Below are positions 34,454-41,465 of a stretch of DNA of 64,000 bases, piece after piece (within the stretch, counting starts at the first letter, position 1; each line of letters opens with the position of its first letter). Made by a program: the position numbers and the translations under genes. Source of the DNA: Chloroflexales bacterium ZM16-3 (lineage in GTDB: Bacteria > Chloroflexota > Chloroflexia > Chloroflexales > Chloroflexaceae); assembly GCA_004138175.2 (NCBI GenBank), contig RYFE02000002.1, positions 291,392-355,391 on the forward strand, read 5' to 3'. The notes under the pieces were generated by a model that did no database searches, had not been told where the DNA came from, and saw nothing but the letters and a program-made list of their open reading frames with translations.

Positions 34454-36341
34454 ACAGATTCCGCACCTTGGCGTTGGCCTGCGATGACCCGGTTCTGCCA
34501 AAGACGAGGGAGCGAAAGCCGACGACCTGGTTCCGACCGCTGTTCTTGGCGACATAGAGTGCCTGGTCGGCCCGGTCAATCAGATCCTTCAGGCTCCCCG
34601 CGAACACATCGTCGTAGCTATCAACCCCGATGCTGATCGTGATCGAGATCGGCCCGGCGTCGCTCTCAATCGGGCACGAGCTGATCCGTTCGCGCAGACG
34701 CTGGGCCACCAGGATCGCCCCCTCGTAGGTCGTCTCCGGCAGCAGACCCACAAACTCCTCGCCGCCAAAGCGGGCCACAATATCGATATCGCGCAGGTCT
34801 TTGCGGCAGCGCATGGCGATATCACTAAGCACTGCATCGCCGGCGAGGTGTCCGTAGGTGTCATTCACCGCCTTAAAGTTATCGATATCGAAGATGATCA
34901 GGCTCACCGGACGCTTATAGCGGTCGGTGCGCTCGATCTCATGTGTGGCCACATCGAAAAAGTGTCGTCGGTTCGGTATCTGGGTGAGCGCGTCGATCGT
35001 CGCCATCTCCTGGATGCGGGCGAAGAGGCGGGCGTTCTGGACGGCGATCGCCGCCGTGGAGGCCAGCGTCTCTAGCACATCAAGATCTTTGCTGGCATAG
35101 GCGTTCGGCCCGTGGGCCTGAACGGTGATCGCGCCGATGGTCTGCTCGCCGGTGTGCATCACGGTGGCCAGTATCGAGCGGGTCATATCGGCATCGGCGT
35201 GCAGCCGCTGTGCGCCGAAGATTGAGTCGATCTCGGGCTCGCTGTTGACCAGGCGCAGCGAGACACCGTAGCGGATGACGTGGCCGAGCAGCCCGTGGCC
35301 GAGATCCACGCGCAGGCTGGGCCAGCGCCCCTGATGATCGGCGATATAGACGTGGGCGATCTCCTTGCGCTCCTCTTCGTAGAGGGCGATGGAGAAGCTA
35401 TCGCAGCTCATGAGGCGGCTGGCCGCGCGGTGGATAGCCTGGTAGAGATTCTCGGGATCGAGGGCAGCACCGATCTCGATGCTCGCCGCGTAGAGCAGGT
35501 GTCGGCGATCTGCCTCGCGCAGAGCCTCCTCGTAGAGCCGGGCGTTCTGGATGGCGATCCCGGTCTGCCTGCCGATCACCGCGAGCTGATCCAGGTCGTG
35601 GCGGGTGAAGCCCCGGTCGCGCCCGATCTGGTAAACGGCGAGCACGCCGAAGAGAGTGCGGTCAATGCCAGCTATCGGCACGGCAATCACCGCCGAGACC
35701 CCCGCGTGGACGAGCGACGGTATCGCGCGGGGCTCGCTCTGGTAGTTATTGGCAATGATCGAGGTCTGCGTGTCGACCAGATCCCAGACCAGCCCAACGC
35801 TGCGGGTTAAGGGGGCGACAATGCCAATGTCTGGGGGCATGTTGATAATCCAGCCATCGGAGAACAGGCCGCGCGCGGCATCGTAGAGCGGGATGCTGCT
35901 GGCGTTGGCACCGACAAGTTCCATTGCCAGCTGGGCCACCCGCTCAAGGATCGTGGGGGTGTCAAGCGCACTGCTGATCGTCATCAGCAGATTATGGAGC
36001 TTCTGCTCGTGGCGAGCGCGCAGCTGATCGACGCTGGCATGGGGGTTGATCTGGATCATCAGCAGCGCACCCTGACCGCCGAGAGGAGATCGCCGGATGA
36101 TGAAGTCGGTGGCACCGAGCCGGATCTGCGTCACGCCATCGGGGCCGAGCGCTGCGGGCGGGAGAATTCTGGAGATAGGGATGCCGACCATTCCGTCGCC
36201 GAGCATGTGGGCTGCAGCCGGGTTGGCCATCGTTACACGATCTTCAATATCGAGCAGTATGATCCCGTCGGAGCTTGCGGCCATGATCGCCGCCCATGGG
36301 TCTGGGATGAAAGCAAGGAGATCGTCGCTGGGCTGATTCAT
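34452..36341 (-). CDS. PAS-GAF-GAF-GGDEF diguanylate cyclase
   Basis: 629 residues. The N-terminus is PAS-like (MAASSDGIILLDIEDRVTMANPAAAHMLG, 16-44). Two GAF domains follow: about 125-275 (LDTPTILERVAQLAMELVGANASSI) and about 290-440 (GAALDPENLYQAIHRAASRLM). A GGDEF domain fills about 450-610. The active-site loop is RFGGEEFVGLL (GGEEF), and RDID lies five residues earlier, forming the RxxD inhibitory site, so product feedback is expected. It makes cyclic di-GMP. The two GAFs imply small-ligand or redox sensing. No membrane segment, so cytoplasmic. Confidence 0.94.
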   Translation of the reverse strand: MNQPSDDLLAFIPDPWAAIMAASSDGIILLDIEDRVTMANPAAAHMLGDGMVGIPISRILPPAALGPDGVTQIRLGATDFIIRRSPLGGQGALLMIQINPHASVDQLRARHEQKLHNLLMTISSALDTPTILERVAQLAMELVGANASSIPLYDAARGLFSDGWIINMPPDIGIVAPLTRSVGLVWDLVDTQTSIIANNYQSEPRAIPSLVHAGVSAVIAVPIAGIDRTLFGVLAVYQIGRDRGFTRHDLDQLAVIGRQTGIAIQNARLYEEALREADRRHLLYAASIEIGAALDPENLYQAIHRAASRLMSCDSFSIALYEEERKEIAHVYIADHQGRWPSLRVDLGHGLLGHVIRYGVSLRLVNSEPEIDSIFGAQRLHADADMTRSILATVMHTGEQTIGAITVQAHGPNAYASKDLDVLETLASTAAIAVQNARLFARIQEMATIDALTQIPNRRHFFDVATHEIERTDRYKRPVSLIIFDIDNFKAVNDTYGHLAGDAVLSDIAMRCRKDLRDIDIVARFGGEEFVGLLPETTYEGAILVAQRLRERISSCPIESDAGPISITISIGVDSYDDVFAGSLKDLIDRADQALYVAKNSGRNQVVGFRSLVFGRTGSSQANAKVRNL

Positions 36342-36364
36342 GCCAGTCCCGCTCCCTTAGACAA

Positions 36365-36486
36365 GATTGCAGATTGCAGATTGCAGATTGCAGATTTGGC
36401 GCAATAGCACGCCCCGCACGGTGCTACATTGCAGATTGCAGATACGGCACCAACTCCCGACTCCCGACTCCTGACTCCTGACTCCC
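36365..36486. repeat. Two heptad repeat blocks in one gap (attgcag and actcccg)
   Basis: Four ATTGCAG units (36365-36396) and a further partial set near 36428 are followed by ACTCCCG/ACTCCTG units (about 36453-36486). Both families occur elsewhere in the window, e.g. in metH. They lie between the diguanylate cyclase and the threonine aldolase. Confidence 0.8.
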
Positions 36487-36497
36487 AAAGCCTTGTC

Positions 36498-37571
36498 TTA
36501 AGCAGCGATCGCCTCGCGCAGCGCACGCACCGCGCGGTCGATATCGGACACGCCGATGCCGTAATGAGTCACGGCGCGGATCGTCCGACCGCCCATGCCG
36601 CCCATCAGGACACCCTGGCCGCGCAGTCGCCCGATCAGGTCGGCCACACTGATTCGCTCGTTGTCCAGGTCGAAGCGGACAATGTTGGTCTGCACACGTG
36701 CCAGATCGATGCTGAGGCCGGGGATTTCGGATAGGCCGACGGCGAGGGCGCGGGCGTTCGCGTGATCCTCGGCGAGGCGACCGACCATCTCGTGCAGGGC
36801 GACGATGCCGGCAGCGGCGATCACACCGGCCTGACGCATGCCGCCGCCGAGCAGCTTGCGCATACGGCGTACCCGCGCAATAAAGGGACGTGTGCCAGCG
36901 ACGATTGAGCCAACTGGCGCGGAGAGGCCCTTGGAGAGGCAGATCTGCACGCTGTCGACGTGGCGGGTGATCTCGCGCACATCGACGCCGAGGGCGATGG
37001 CGGCATTGAAGATGCGGGCACCGTCGAGGTGGAGCGGCAGGCTGTGCTGCTGGGCGATCATATGGACATCGGCCATATAGCTGAGGGGCAGCACCACGCC
37101 GCCGCAGCGGTTGTGGGTGTTCTCCAGGCAGATCAGGCCGGGCGGAGACTGGTGCGGGTCAGCGCTGGCGGCGGCGGCCTCACGGAGCAGTGCCAGGTCG
37201 AGCGTGCCATCGGCGCGAGTGGGCAAGGCGTTATAGATCAGGCCGCCGAGGGCCGAGGCACCGCCAGCCTCATAGCGGTAGATGTGGCACTCATCGCCGA
37301 GGACGACCCGCTCGCCGCGCCCGCCGTGGGCCAGCACCGCGCTCAGGTTGCCCATCGTGCCGGTGGGCACCAGCACAGCCGCCTCCTTACCGACCATCTC
37401 GGCGGCCAGATCCTCCAGCCGGTTCACCGTAGGGTCCTCGCCATAGACATCATCGCCGAGATCGGCCTGGCTGATCGCCTCGCGCATGGCAGGGCTTGGC
37501 AGCGTCACCGTATCGCTCCGCAGATCGATCACGTCTCGGCGTGCCACGGTGCCGCTCATATCCTCGTACAT
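36498..37571 (-). CDS. ltaE: Low-specificity L-threonine aldolase
   Basis: 357 residues. IDLRSDTVTLPSPAMREAI opens the family. GDDVYGEDPTVNRLEDLAAEMVGKE, LICLENTHNRCGG, HLDGARIFNAA (Asp that holds the PLP pyridine) and QICLSKGLSAPVGSI (PLP-binding Lys, about residue 205) follow in order. It cleaves L-threonine or L-allo-threonine to glycine and acetaldehyde. The start has AGGGGG upstream. It is alone on the minus strand between a repeat block and the tRNA genes. Confidence 0.95.
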   Translation of the reverse strand: MYEDMSGTVARRDVIDLRSDTVTLPSPAMREAISQADLGDDVYGEDPTVNRLEDLAAEMVGKEAAVLVPTGTMGNLSAVLAHGGRGERVVLGDECHIYRYEAGGASALGGLIYNALPTRADGTLDLALLREAAAASADPHQSPPGLICLENTHNRCGGVVLPLSYMADVHMIAQQHSLPLHLDGARIFNAAIALGVDVREITRHVDSVQICLSKGLSAPVGSIVAGTRPFIARVRRMRKLLGGGMRQAGVIAAAGIVALHEMVGRLAEDHANARALAVGLSEIPGLSIDLARVQTNIVRFDLDNERISVADLIGRLRGQGVLMGGMGGRTIRAVTHYGIGVSDIDRAVRALREAIAA

Positions 37572-37784
37572 ACGCCCCCTTATAGGTTATCCGCTCCTAT
37601 CATCGCATCAAAGTATACCATCGGGCGAGGGCGAGAGGTATAGTGAAATCCGAGAATAATACACAGTAGAGACTCATCCGCCGGGGGACTTCATCCTATC
37701 AGCTGTTCATGCTCGCCTGGCATGCAGAGGCCCTTGGCAATCTTGCCCCCAAAACACAACGATCTCTCGGCATCGCGGATACGC

Positions 37785-37813
37785 TTGACACACCCTATGG
37801 CCTATGCTATACT
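37785..37813 (+). promoter_or_regulatory. tRNA promoter
   Basis: TTGACA (37785-37790), 17-base spacer, TATACT (37808-37813), 14 bases ahead of tRNA-Ile. A near-consensus sigma-70 promoter typical of stable RNA genes. Confidence 0.9.
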
Positions 37814-37827
37814 CCGCAGCGTTGTGA

Positions 37828-37904
<77 letters not shown>

Positions 37905-37964
37905 AACAACACAAAACGCAAAATGCAAAGCGGGATTTTGCATCTTGCGTTTTGTGTTCATAGC

Positions 37965-38040
37965 GGGGCGATAGCTTAGCTGGGAGAGCGCCTGCTTTGC
38001 AAGCAGGAGGTCCGGGGTTCGATCCCCCGTCGCTCCACCA
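37965..38040 (+). tRNA. tRNA-Ala (TGC anticodon)
   Basis: 76 bases. The acceptor GGGGCGA pairs with TCGCTCC, including the G3:U70 identity pair for alanine. The anticodon loop CTTTGCAA gives TGC, and the T-arm has GGTTCGATCCC. CCA is encoded. The spacer from tRNA-Ile contains an inverted repeat (AACACAAAACGCAAAATGC and complement). Confidence 0.97.
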
Positions 38041-38075
38041 CGGTGGAATCAAACGAGGTGATAAGGACGAACGTC

Positions 38076-38700
38076 TTATCGCCTCGTTTTCGGCATACCC
38101 AAGCCCAAAACATGCCTGTTTCCTCGCCACAGCGTTGTGGCACTCGTGTATGCTTTATTATCAACATCGCCGTGACCTACAGCCTCGTGCCGCTGCCCGC
38201 GTGATCCCTGATTGAGACACGGCGCTGGTGTCTCCGCTGACAGGGACGCACGCGGCCCCTCGGATATTCCGAGGGGCCGCGCCTTTGCGTCGCGGGCCGG
38301 TGAACATTCCGTACTCAATGGTCGAGCGGCTGCCAATCGCGGCTCAATGCGGGCGATTCGCAGCACCCGGCCTACTGGACAGAACACCACGCTGTAGATC
38401 ACATGGGTGTCTGCGCCTGTCATCTTCCGAAGCACCGTGCCGTCAGACTCTCCGGCAAAGAACTTCCCGTCCTCCGGCGCGTTTTTGATCACCTGAATGC
38501 CCCGCTTTAGCCGATGAATGAGTTCCTGATCCATTGTGTCAGGGTCTACCGCGATCCAGCCTTGCACATTGGCATCCTCAATGGCCGCGCGTGCCTGCGC
38601 TACCAGCGTCGGCGAGGGCAGCGGGGAGAACTCGCGCACGAGGTACGGCGAGACATCCAGCACCTCGCGGGCACGCCGCTTCGTCGGCATCCGCACGCTC
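38076..38700 (-). CDS. Hypothetical protein, probably decayed at its C-terminus
   Basis: 208 residues from the ATG at 38700. Residues 1-105 look like a folded domain (VAQARAAIEDANVQGWIAVD, ELIHRLKRGIQVIKNAPEDGKFFAGES, HVIYSVVFCPVGRVLRIARI). The frame then runs through a perfect hairpin (38251-38281) and low-complexity sequence, which suggests that the original 3' end was lost. I do not recognise the family. It lies in a region of broken genes downstream of tRNA-Ala. Confidence 0.4.
38251..38281. repeat. Perfect GC-rich hairpin inside the hypothetical gene
   Basis: CGCGGCCCCTCGGA-tat-TCCGAGGGGCCGCG. It would stop transcription in either direction or mark a recombination scar. Confidence 0.6.
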
Positions 38701-39030
38701 TCCTCAGAACGCGGCGCTGATCGATCTGCGCGGTGCGCAGACCGGGGATATTCGGACGGGCGACCTGTGGCTGGCCGCGATGTCGTCAAGGTTCCCACCA
38801 AGATAGGCGGCATGGTCAACGGTGTGGTCGTCGGCGTTAACCAGGGTGCGGTGATTCACGCATCCCCCTTGCCCTTGGTACCAGACACCACCCAGATCCG
38901 CCTGCGCAGAGCAATAGCCGAGCAAACCGGAGGGGAGGGGAGGATCGCCTGGAGCGCATCTCTCCCATCGTCATTGAGCTTGGCCTGACGCTCCAAGATG
39001 TCGCCGATGATTGTGCCATTCTTCAGGATC

Positions 39031-39186
39031 AAGCCTCTATGTAAGCATTCCGGTCGGCTCGACCGTGGCGCTTGTGGATGCGGATGACGAGGCGATGGTG
39101 TCGTTGCATACGTGGTGCATCAACAGTGACGGCTCGGCGGTGACGAGCGGAAGTATGAGCATGCACCGGATGATCATATCTCTGCT
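39031..39186 (+). pseudogene. N-terminal fragment of an HNH endonuclease (AP2/homing type)
   Basis: The frame reads IPVGSTVALVDADDEAMVSLHTWCINSDG and then SMSMHRMII, the opening of HNH endonucleases of the phage/homing type (VALVDDxDYxWL ... W ... GYA ... MHRLIM). It then stops matching, without the HNH core. It is a remnant that points to phage or mobile DNA between the tRNAs and the CRISPR locus. The stretch 38700-39030 holds no gene I can support. Confidence 0.6.
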
Positions 39187-39222
39187 TGTTGCCTTCATTT
39201 GTGTTACGAGGATACTGTCGCT

Positions 39223-40173
39223 ATGCCTGCTCCGCCTTCGCCACAGAGCACCGCGATCATCGTCCGCCTGCGGGCGCTGCTCGATACCCTGCGCGACGGG
39301 CCGCTGGCCTACCCCTACCTCATCGCCCGCCTGGGCGCGGCATACCCGTCCCCCGAGAGCGCCCGGCGCATGCTCACGCGCGATATCGAGCACCTGGCTG
39401 CGCTGGGCATCGTCATCGAGCGCAGCCGTGACACCCCGCCTGTCTACACGCTGCGCGGCGGCGCGCCCGCCTATGACGACGCCGATCTCCTGACCCTCGC
39501 CGTCATCCGCGATAGCGTCGGCCCCAACCATCCCTACGCGCGCCAGGTCGCCGAGTTGCTCGGTCGGCTCACCACCGAACTGAGCGACGCCCAGCGCGCG
39601 ACCTACGCGGGCCACCGCGCCGGGGCTGCCCCCGTGCAGCCGGCGATTGACTACGGCCCCCACGCGGCGCGGATCGTAGAGCTGGAGCAGGCTATCGCCA
39701 CGCGCCGGTTGCTGCGCCTGCGCTACCGCACCTCGCGCGGCGACGAGACCACTCACCGGATGGTGGAGCCCTACGCCATTGAGTACTACGACCGCCACTT
39801 CTATCTGGTGGCCTACTCGCACAACAGCGGGCAGATCCACGATATGCGCGTCGACCGCATCCTAGATGTGGAGCGGCTGCACACGCTCCCGCCCGGCACA
39901 GAGCGCGCCCGGCCCCGCGTCGCCTTCCGCTACCGGCTGGCGGCGATCCTGGCCCAGGGCGAGCTGAGCCAGCGCTTCGACGCGCAGCGCGTGGTCGAGC
40001 GGCTGGACAACGGCGATGTGATCATCGAGGCCGAGGGCCGCAGCGACTTCTTTATCATCCAGACCCTGCTGCGCTACCGCTCCAACGCCGAACTGCTTGA
40101 CCCGCCCGAGCTGCGGGTGAAGATGGCTGAGGAGGTGCGCAGGCTGGGGGAGCTGTATGATGACGAGGTGTGA
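39223..40173 (+). CDS. HTH-WYL domain transcriptional regulator
   Basis: 316 residues from the ATG at 39223 (an upstream ATG at 39199 is possible). The N-terminus is a winged helix (LRALLDTLRDGPLAYPYLIARLG ... RRMLTRDIEHLAALGIVI). The C-terminal half is a WYL domain (AIATRRLLRLRYRTSRGDETTHRMVEPYAIEYYDRHFYLVAYSH) followed by a WCX-like tail (RFDAQRVVERLDNGDVIIEAEG). WYL proteins bind nucleotides or ssDNA and often control phage-defence genes. Here it is the first intact gene upstream of the CRISPR locus on the same strand. Confidence 0.9.
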   Translation: MPAPPSPQSTAIIVRLRALLDTLRDGPLAYPYLIARLGAAYPSPESARRMLTRDIEHLAALGIVIERSRDTPPVYTLRGGAPAYDDADLLTLAVIRDSVGPNHPYARQVAELLGRLTTELSDAQRATYAGHRAGAAPVQPAIDYGPHAARIVELEQAIATRRLLRLRYRTSRGDETTHRMVEPYAIEYYDRHFYLVAYSHNSGQIHDMRVDRILDVERLHTLPPGTERARPRVAFRYRLAAILAQGELSQRFDAQRVVERLDNGDVIIEAEGRSDFFIIQTLLRYRSNAELLDPPELRVKMAEEVRRLGELYDDEV

Positions 40174-40262
40174 GGTCGCATTAGGCGAAATCCCCAGACG
40201 AGATTCTACATGCTACAATCAGCATATCTTATTGAGCGGCGCTTCACGGAAGAGGCAATTTG

Positions 40263-40463
40263 ATGCGCTTTATAGTTGAGACTGAGCAAGAAGAAGATGC
40301 ACGCTGGATCGCCGAGATCCTAGAGCTCTCCGGCGTGCTTGCCTATGGGTCAACGCGTGAAGAAGCTATCGCACGGGCACAAGCTCTGGCTCTACGGGTG
40401 ATCGCCGATCGGCTGGAGCATGAGGAGGAGCCGGGCGAGCTGCTGAAGCCAGAGAATCTGTAG
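40263..40463 (+). CDS. HicB-like antitoxin, orphan
   Basis: 66 residues from the ATG at 40263. FIVETEQEEDARWIAEILELSGVLAYGSTREEAIARAQALALRVI is the HicB/UPF0150 fold (strand, E/D-x-G-x-W/Y-x-A-E, then L.ea...). HicA is not adjacent on either side, so it stands alone. It sits just upstream of the crRNA-like RNA described below, in the cas-adjacent regulatory region. Confidence 0.7.
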   Translation: MRFIVETEQEEDARWIAEILELSGVLAYGSTREEAIARAQALALRVIADRLEHEEEPGELLKPENL

Positions 40464-40465
40464 TG

Positions 40466-40474
40466 TGCTATACT
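40466..40474 (+). promoter_or_regulatory. Extended -10 promoter for the crRNA-like RNA
   Basis: TGC immediately followed by TATACT (40469-40474) is an extended -10. A -35 is not evident. Predicted start near 40481. Confidence 0.55.
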
Positions 40475-40480
40475 GCCTGT

Positions 40481-40590
40481 CCACCAACACATCCGCCTGG
40501 CGGATTGAAACAATGAGTTAGGATTGCTCGTTATCAAGATCCCTTTGAGGGATTGCAACAGCACCAGTCAATATTGACTGGTGCTGTTTT
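40481..40590 (+). ncRNA. Candidate crRNA-like RNA (CreR/CreA type) with two degenerate type I-D repeats
   Basis: Pseudo-repeat 1 has stem ATCCGC/GCGGAT, three-base loop CTG and then TGAAAC, ending at 40511. Pseudo-repeat 2 has stem ATCCCT/AGGGAT, loop TTG and then TGCAAC, ending at 40559. The array repeat has ATCTGC-GCG-GCAGAT-TGAAAC, so all three share geometry and handle while the stem bases covary. A 27-base pseudo-spacer starts AATGAGTTAGGATTGCTC. A terminator follows at once. This layout matches the crRNA-like regulators known beside other cas operons. Only the 3' half of each repeat is preserved. Confidence 0.6.
40560..40590 (+). terminator. Perfect intrinsic terminator
   Basis: AGCACCAGTCAATATTGACT and the rest of a 26-base palindrome, followed by gTTTTTatt. 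It ends the crRNA-like RNA two bases after pseudo-repeat 2. Confidence 0.9.
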
Positions 40591-40667
40591 TATTATGGTT
40601 GATCTTACCCATTGCGTTGCCTCGAAATAGGTGCTATTCTACCGGCAGACGCAAACTCAATGATCTG

Positions 40668-40688
40668 GTTAATGATTAGGTTTGCTAT
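40668..40688 (+). promoter_or_regulatory. Candidate target site of the crRNA-like RNA upstream of the small cas-region genes
   Basis: GTT (the PAM type reported for type I-D) is followed by AATGATTAGGTTTGCTA. Against the pseudo-spacer start AATGAGTTAGGATTGCTC this matches 15 of 17 positions with one base missing at position 6. It lies 20-40 bases before the ATG at 40708 and overlaps a TGCTATAG sequence that could be the promoter -10. The gap makes the match tentative. Confidence 0.45.
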
Positions 40689-40707
40689 AGCGATAAACGA
40701 GGAAAGT

Positions 40708-40914
40708 ATGCAAGACCCTCTAGACAACGCACTGACGATCCTACAGCGCATGGAATGGTCTACAGCACGGTTTGCTCGTGACTGTGAAGCAGCACAAGCA
40801 GAGTTACAGAGTCTGGAGACAGTTGCGCCTGAGGAGGTTGAAAGACAGGCCGCCAAGCGTATCGCTCAACTCAAACAGCAGTTGCGTCAGCTACCTGACG
40901 ATGATCAACTATAA
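40708..40914 (+). CDS. Small coiled-coil protein of unknown function
   Basis: 68 residues. The ATG at 40708 has GAGGAAAG upstream, so it is likely translated. The sequence MQDPLDNALTILQRMEW ... EEVERQAAKRIAQLKQQLRQL is almost wholly helical, with a C-terminal coiled coil. It ends 19 bases before the HTH gene, so the two are probably co-transcribed. I do not recognise it. Its position between the crRNA-like RNA and cas3 suggests a regulatory or toxin-like role, without direct evidence. Confidence 0.55.
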   Translation: MQDPLDNALTILQRMEWSTARFARDCEAAQAELQSLETVAPEEVERQAAKRIAQLKQQLRQLPDDDQL

Positions 40915-40933
40915 CGACAGGAAGGAGTACGCT

Positions 40934-41218
40934 ATGAACTGGCTCGATGATCTGAATTCCAAAAAACGAATTCAGCTAGAGAATGCCCGTCAATTTCTAC
41001 GGCTCTTACATCCACCTGAACGAGATATTGTCATGCTAGCAGTTCAGGGTCACAGCGATCAGAGTATAGCATCGATACGCTGTATCAGCCAGTACACTGT
41101 TCGTCGGCATGTTGAGAATGTTCAGAATAAAACCTTCGACATCTACGGGCGGAAGCTCAAGTTCCGCCAGCAGCTTGTTCCTGAGTTAGCTCCTTACTTG
41201 TTTCTGTGCCCCGTCTAA
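40934..41218 (+). CDS. Small LuxR/GerE-type HTH protein
   Basis: 94 residues from the ATG at 40934 with AAGGAG upstream. LLHPPERDIVMLAVQGHSDQSIASIRCISQYTVRRHVENVQNKTFDIYG matches the LuxR-type four-helix DNA-binding domain (L.p.E..V..l...G.s...IA..l..s..TVr.hv..i..K), with atypical spacing. There is no receiver domain. It is the last gene before the cas operon and is a good candidate cas regulator. A segment inside it (41177-41189) also resembles part of the pseudo-spacer after a GTT. Confidence 0.7.
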   Translation: MNWLDDLNSKKRIQLENARQFLRLLHPPERDIVMLAVQGHSDQSIASIRCISQYTVRRHVENVQNKTFDIYGRKLKFRQQLVPELAPYLFLCPV

Positions 41219-41328
41219 TTGGATCTGATCAACGCATCACGCATCACGGATCTGCTACCGGACTCCCCGAGTCCCGAGGGGTGTGCTATGGTGGAGGTAT
41301 GAAGTGTGAGGTGAGACGAAGGTAAAGG

Positions 41329-41455
41329 ATGCGCGCCTGCATGCAAAGGATGCGCGCCTGCATGAAGAGGATGCACGCCTGCATGAAGAGGATGCACGCC
41401 TGCATGAAGAGGATGCACGCCTGCATGAAGAGGATGCACGCCTGCATGAAGAGAG
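41329..41455. repeat. 21-bp tandem repeat upstream of cas3'
   Basis: About six copies of a 21-base unit containing GATGCACGCCTGCATGAAGA (three heptads long). The block lies in the 247-base gap between the HTH gene and cas3'. An overlapping frame encodes repeats of Met-Lys-Arg-Met-His-Ala-Cys, but it is out of frame with cas3' and probably not a gene. The rest of the gap has a TGCTATGG sequence near 41285 that may be an extended -10. Confidence 0.85.
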
Positions 41456-41465
41456 GTATTGGCAG

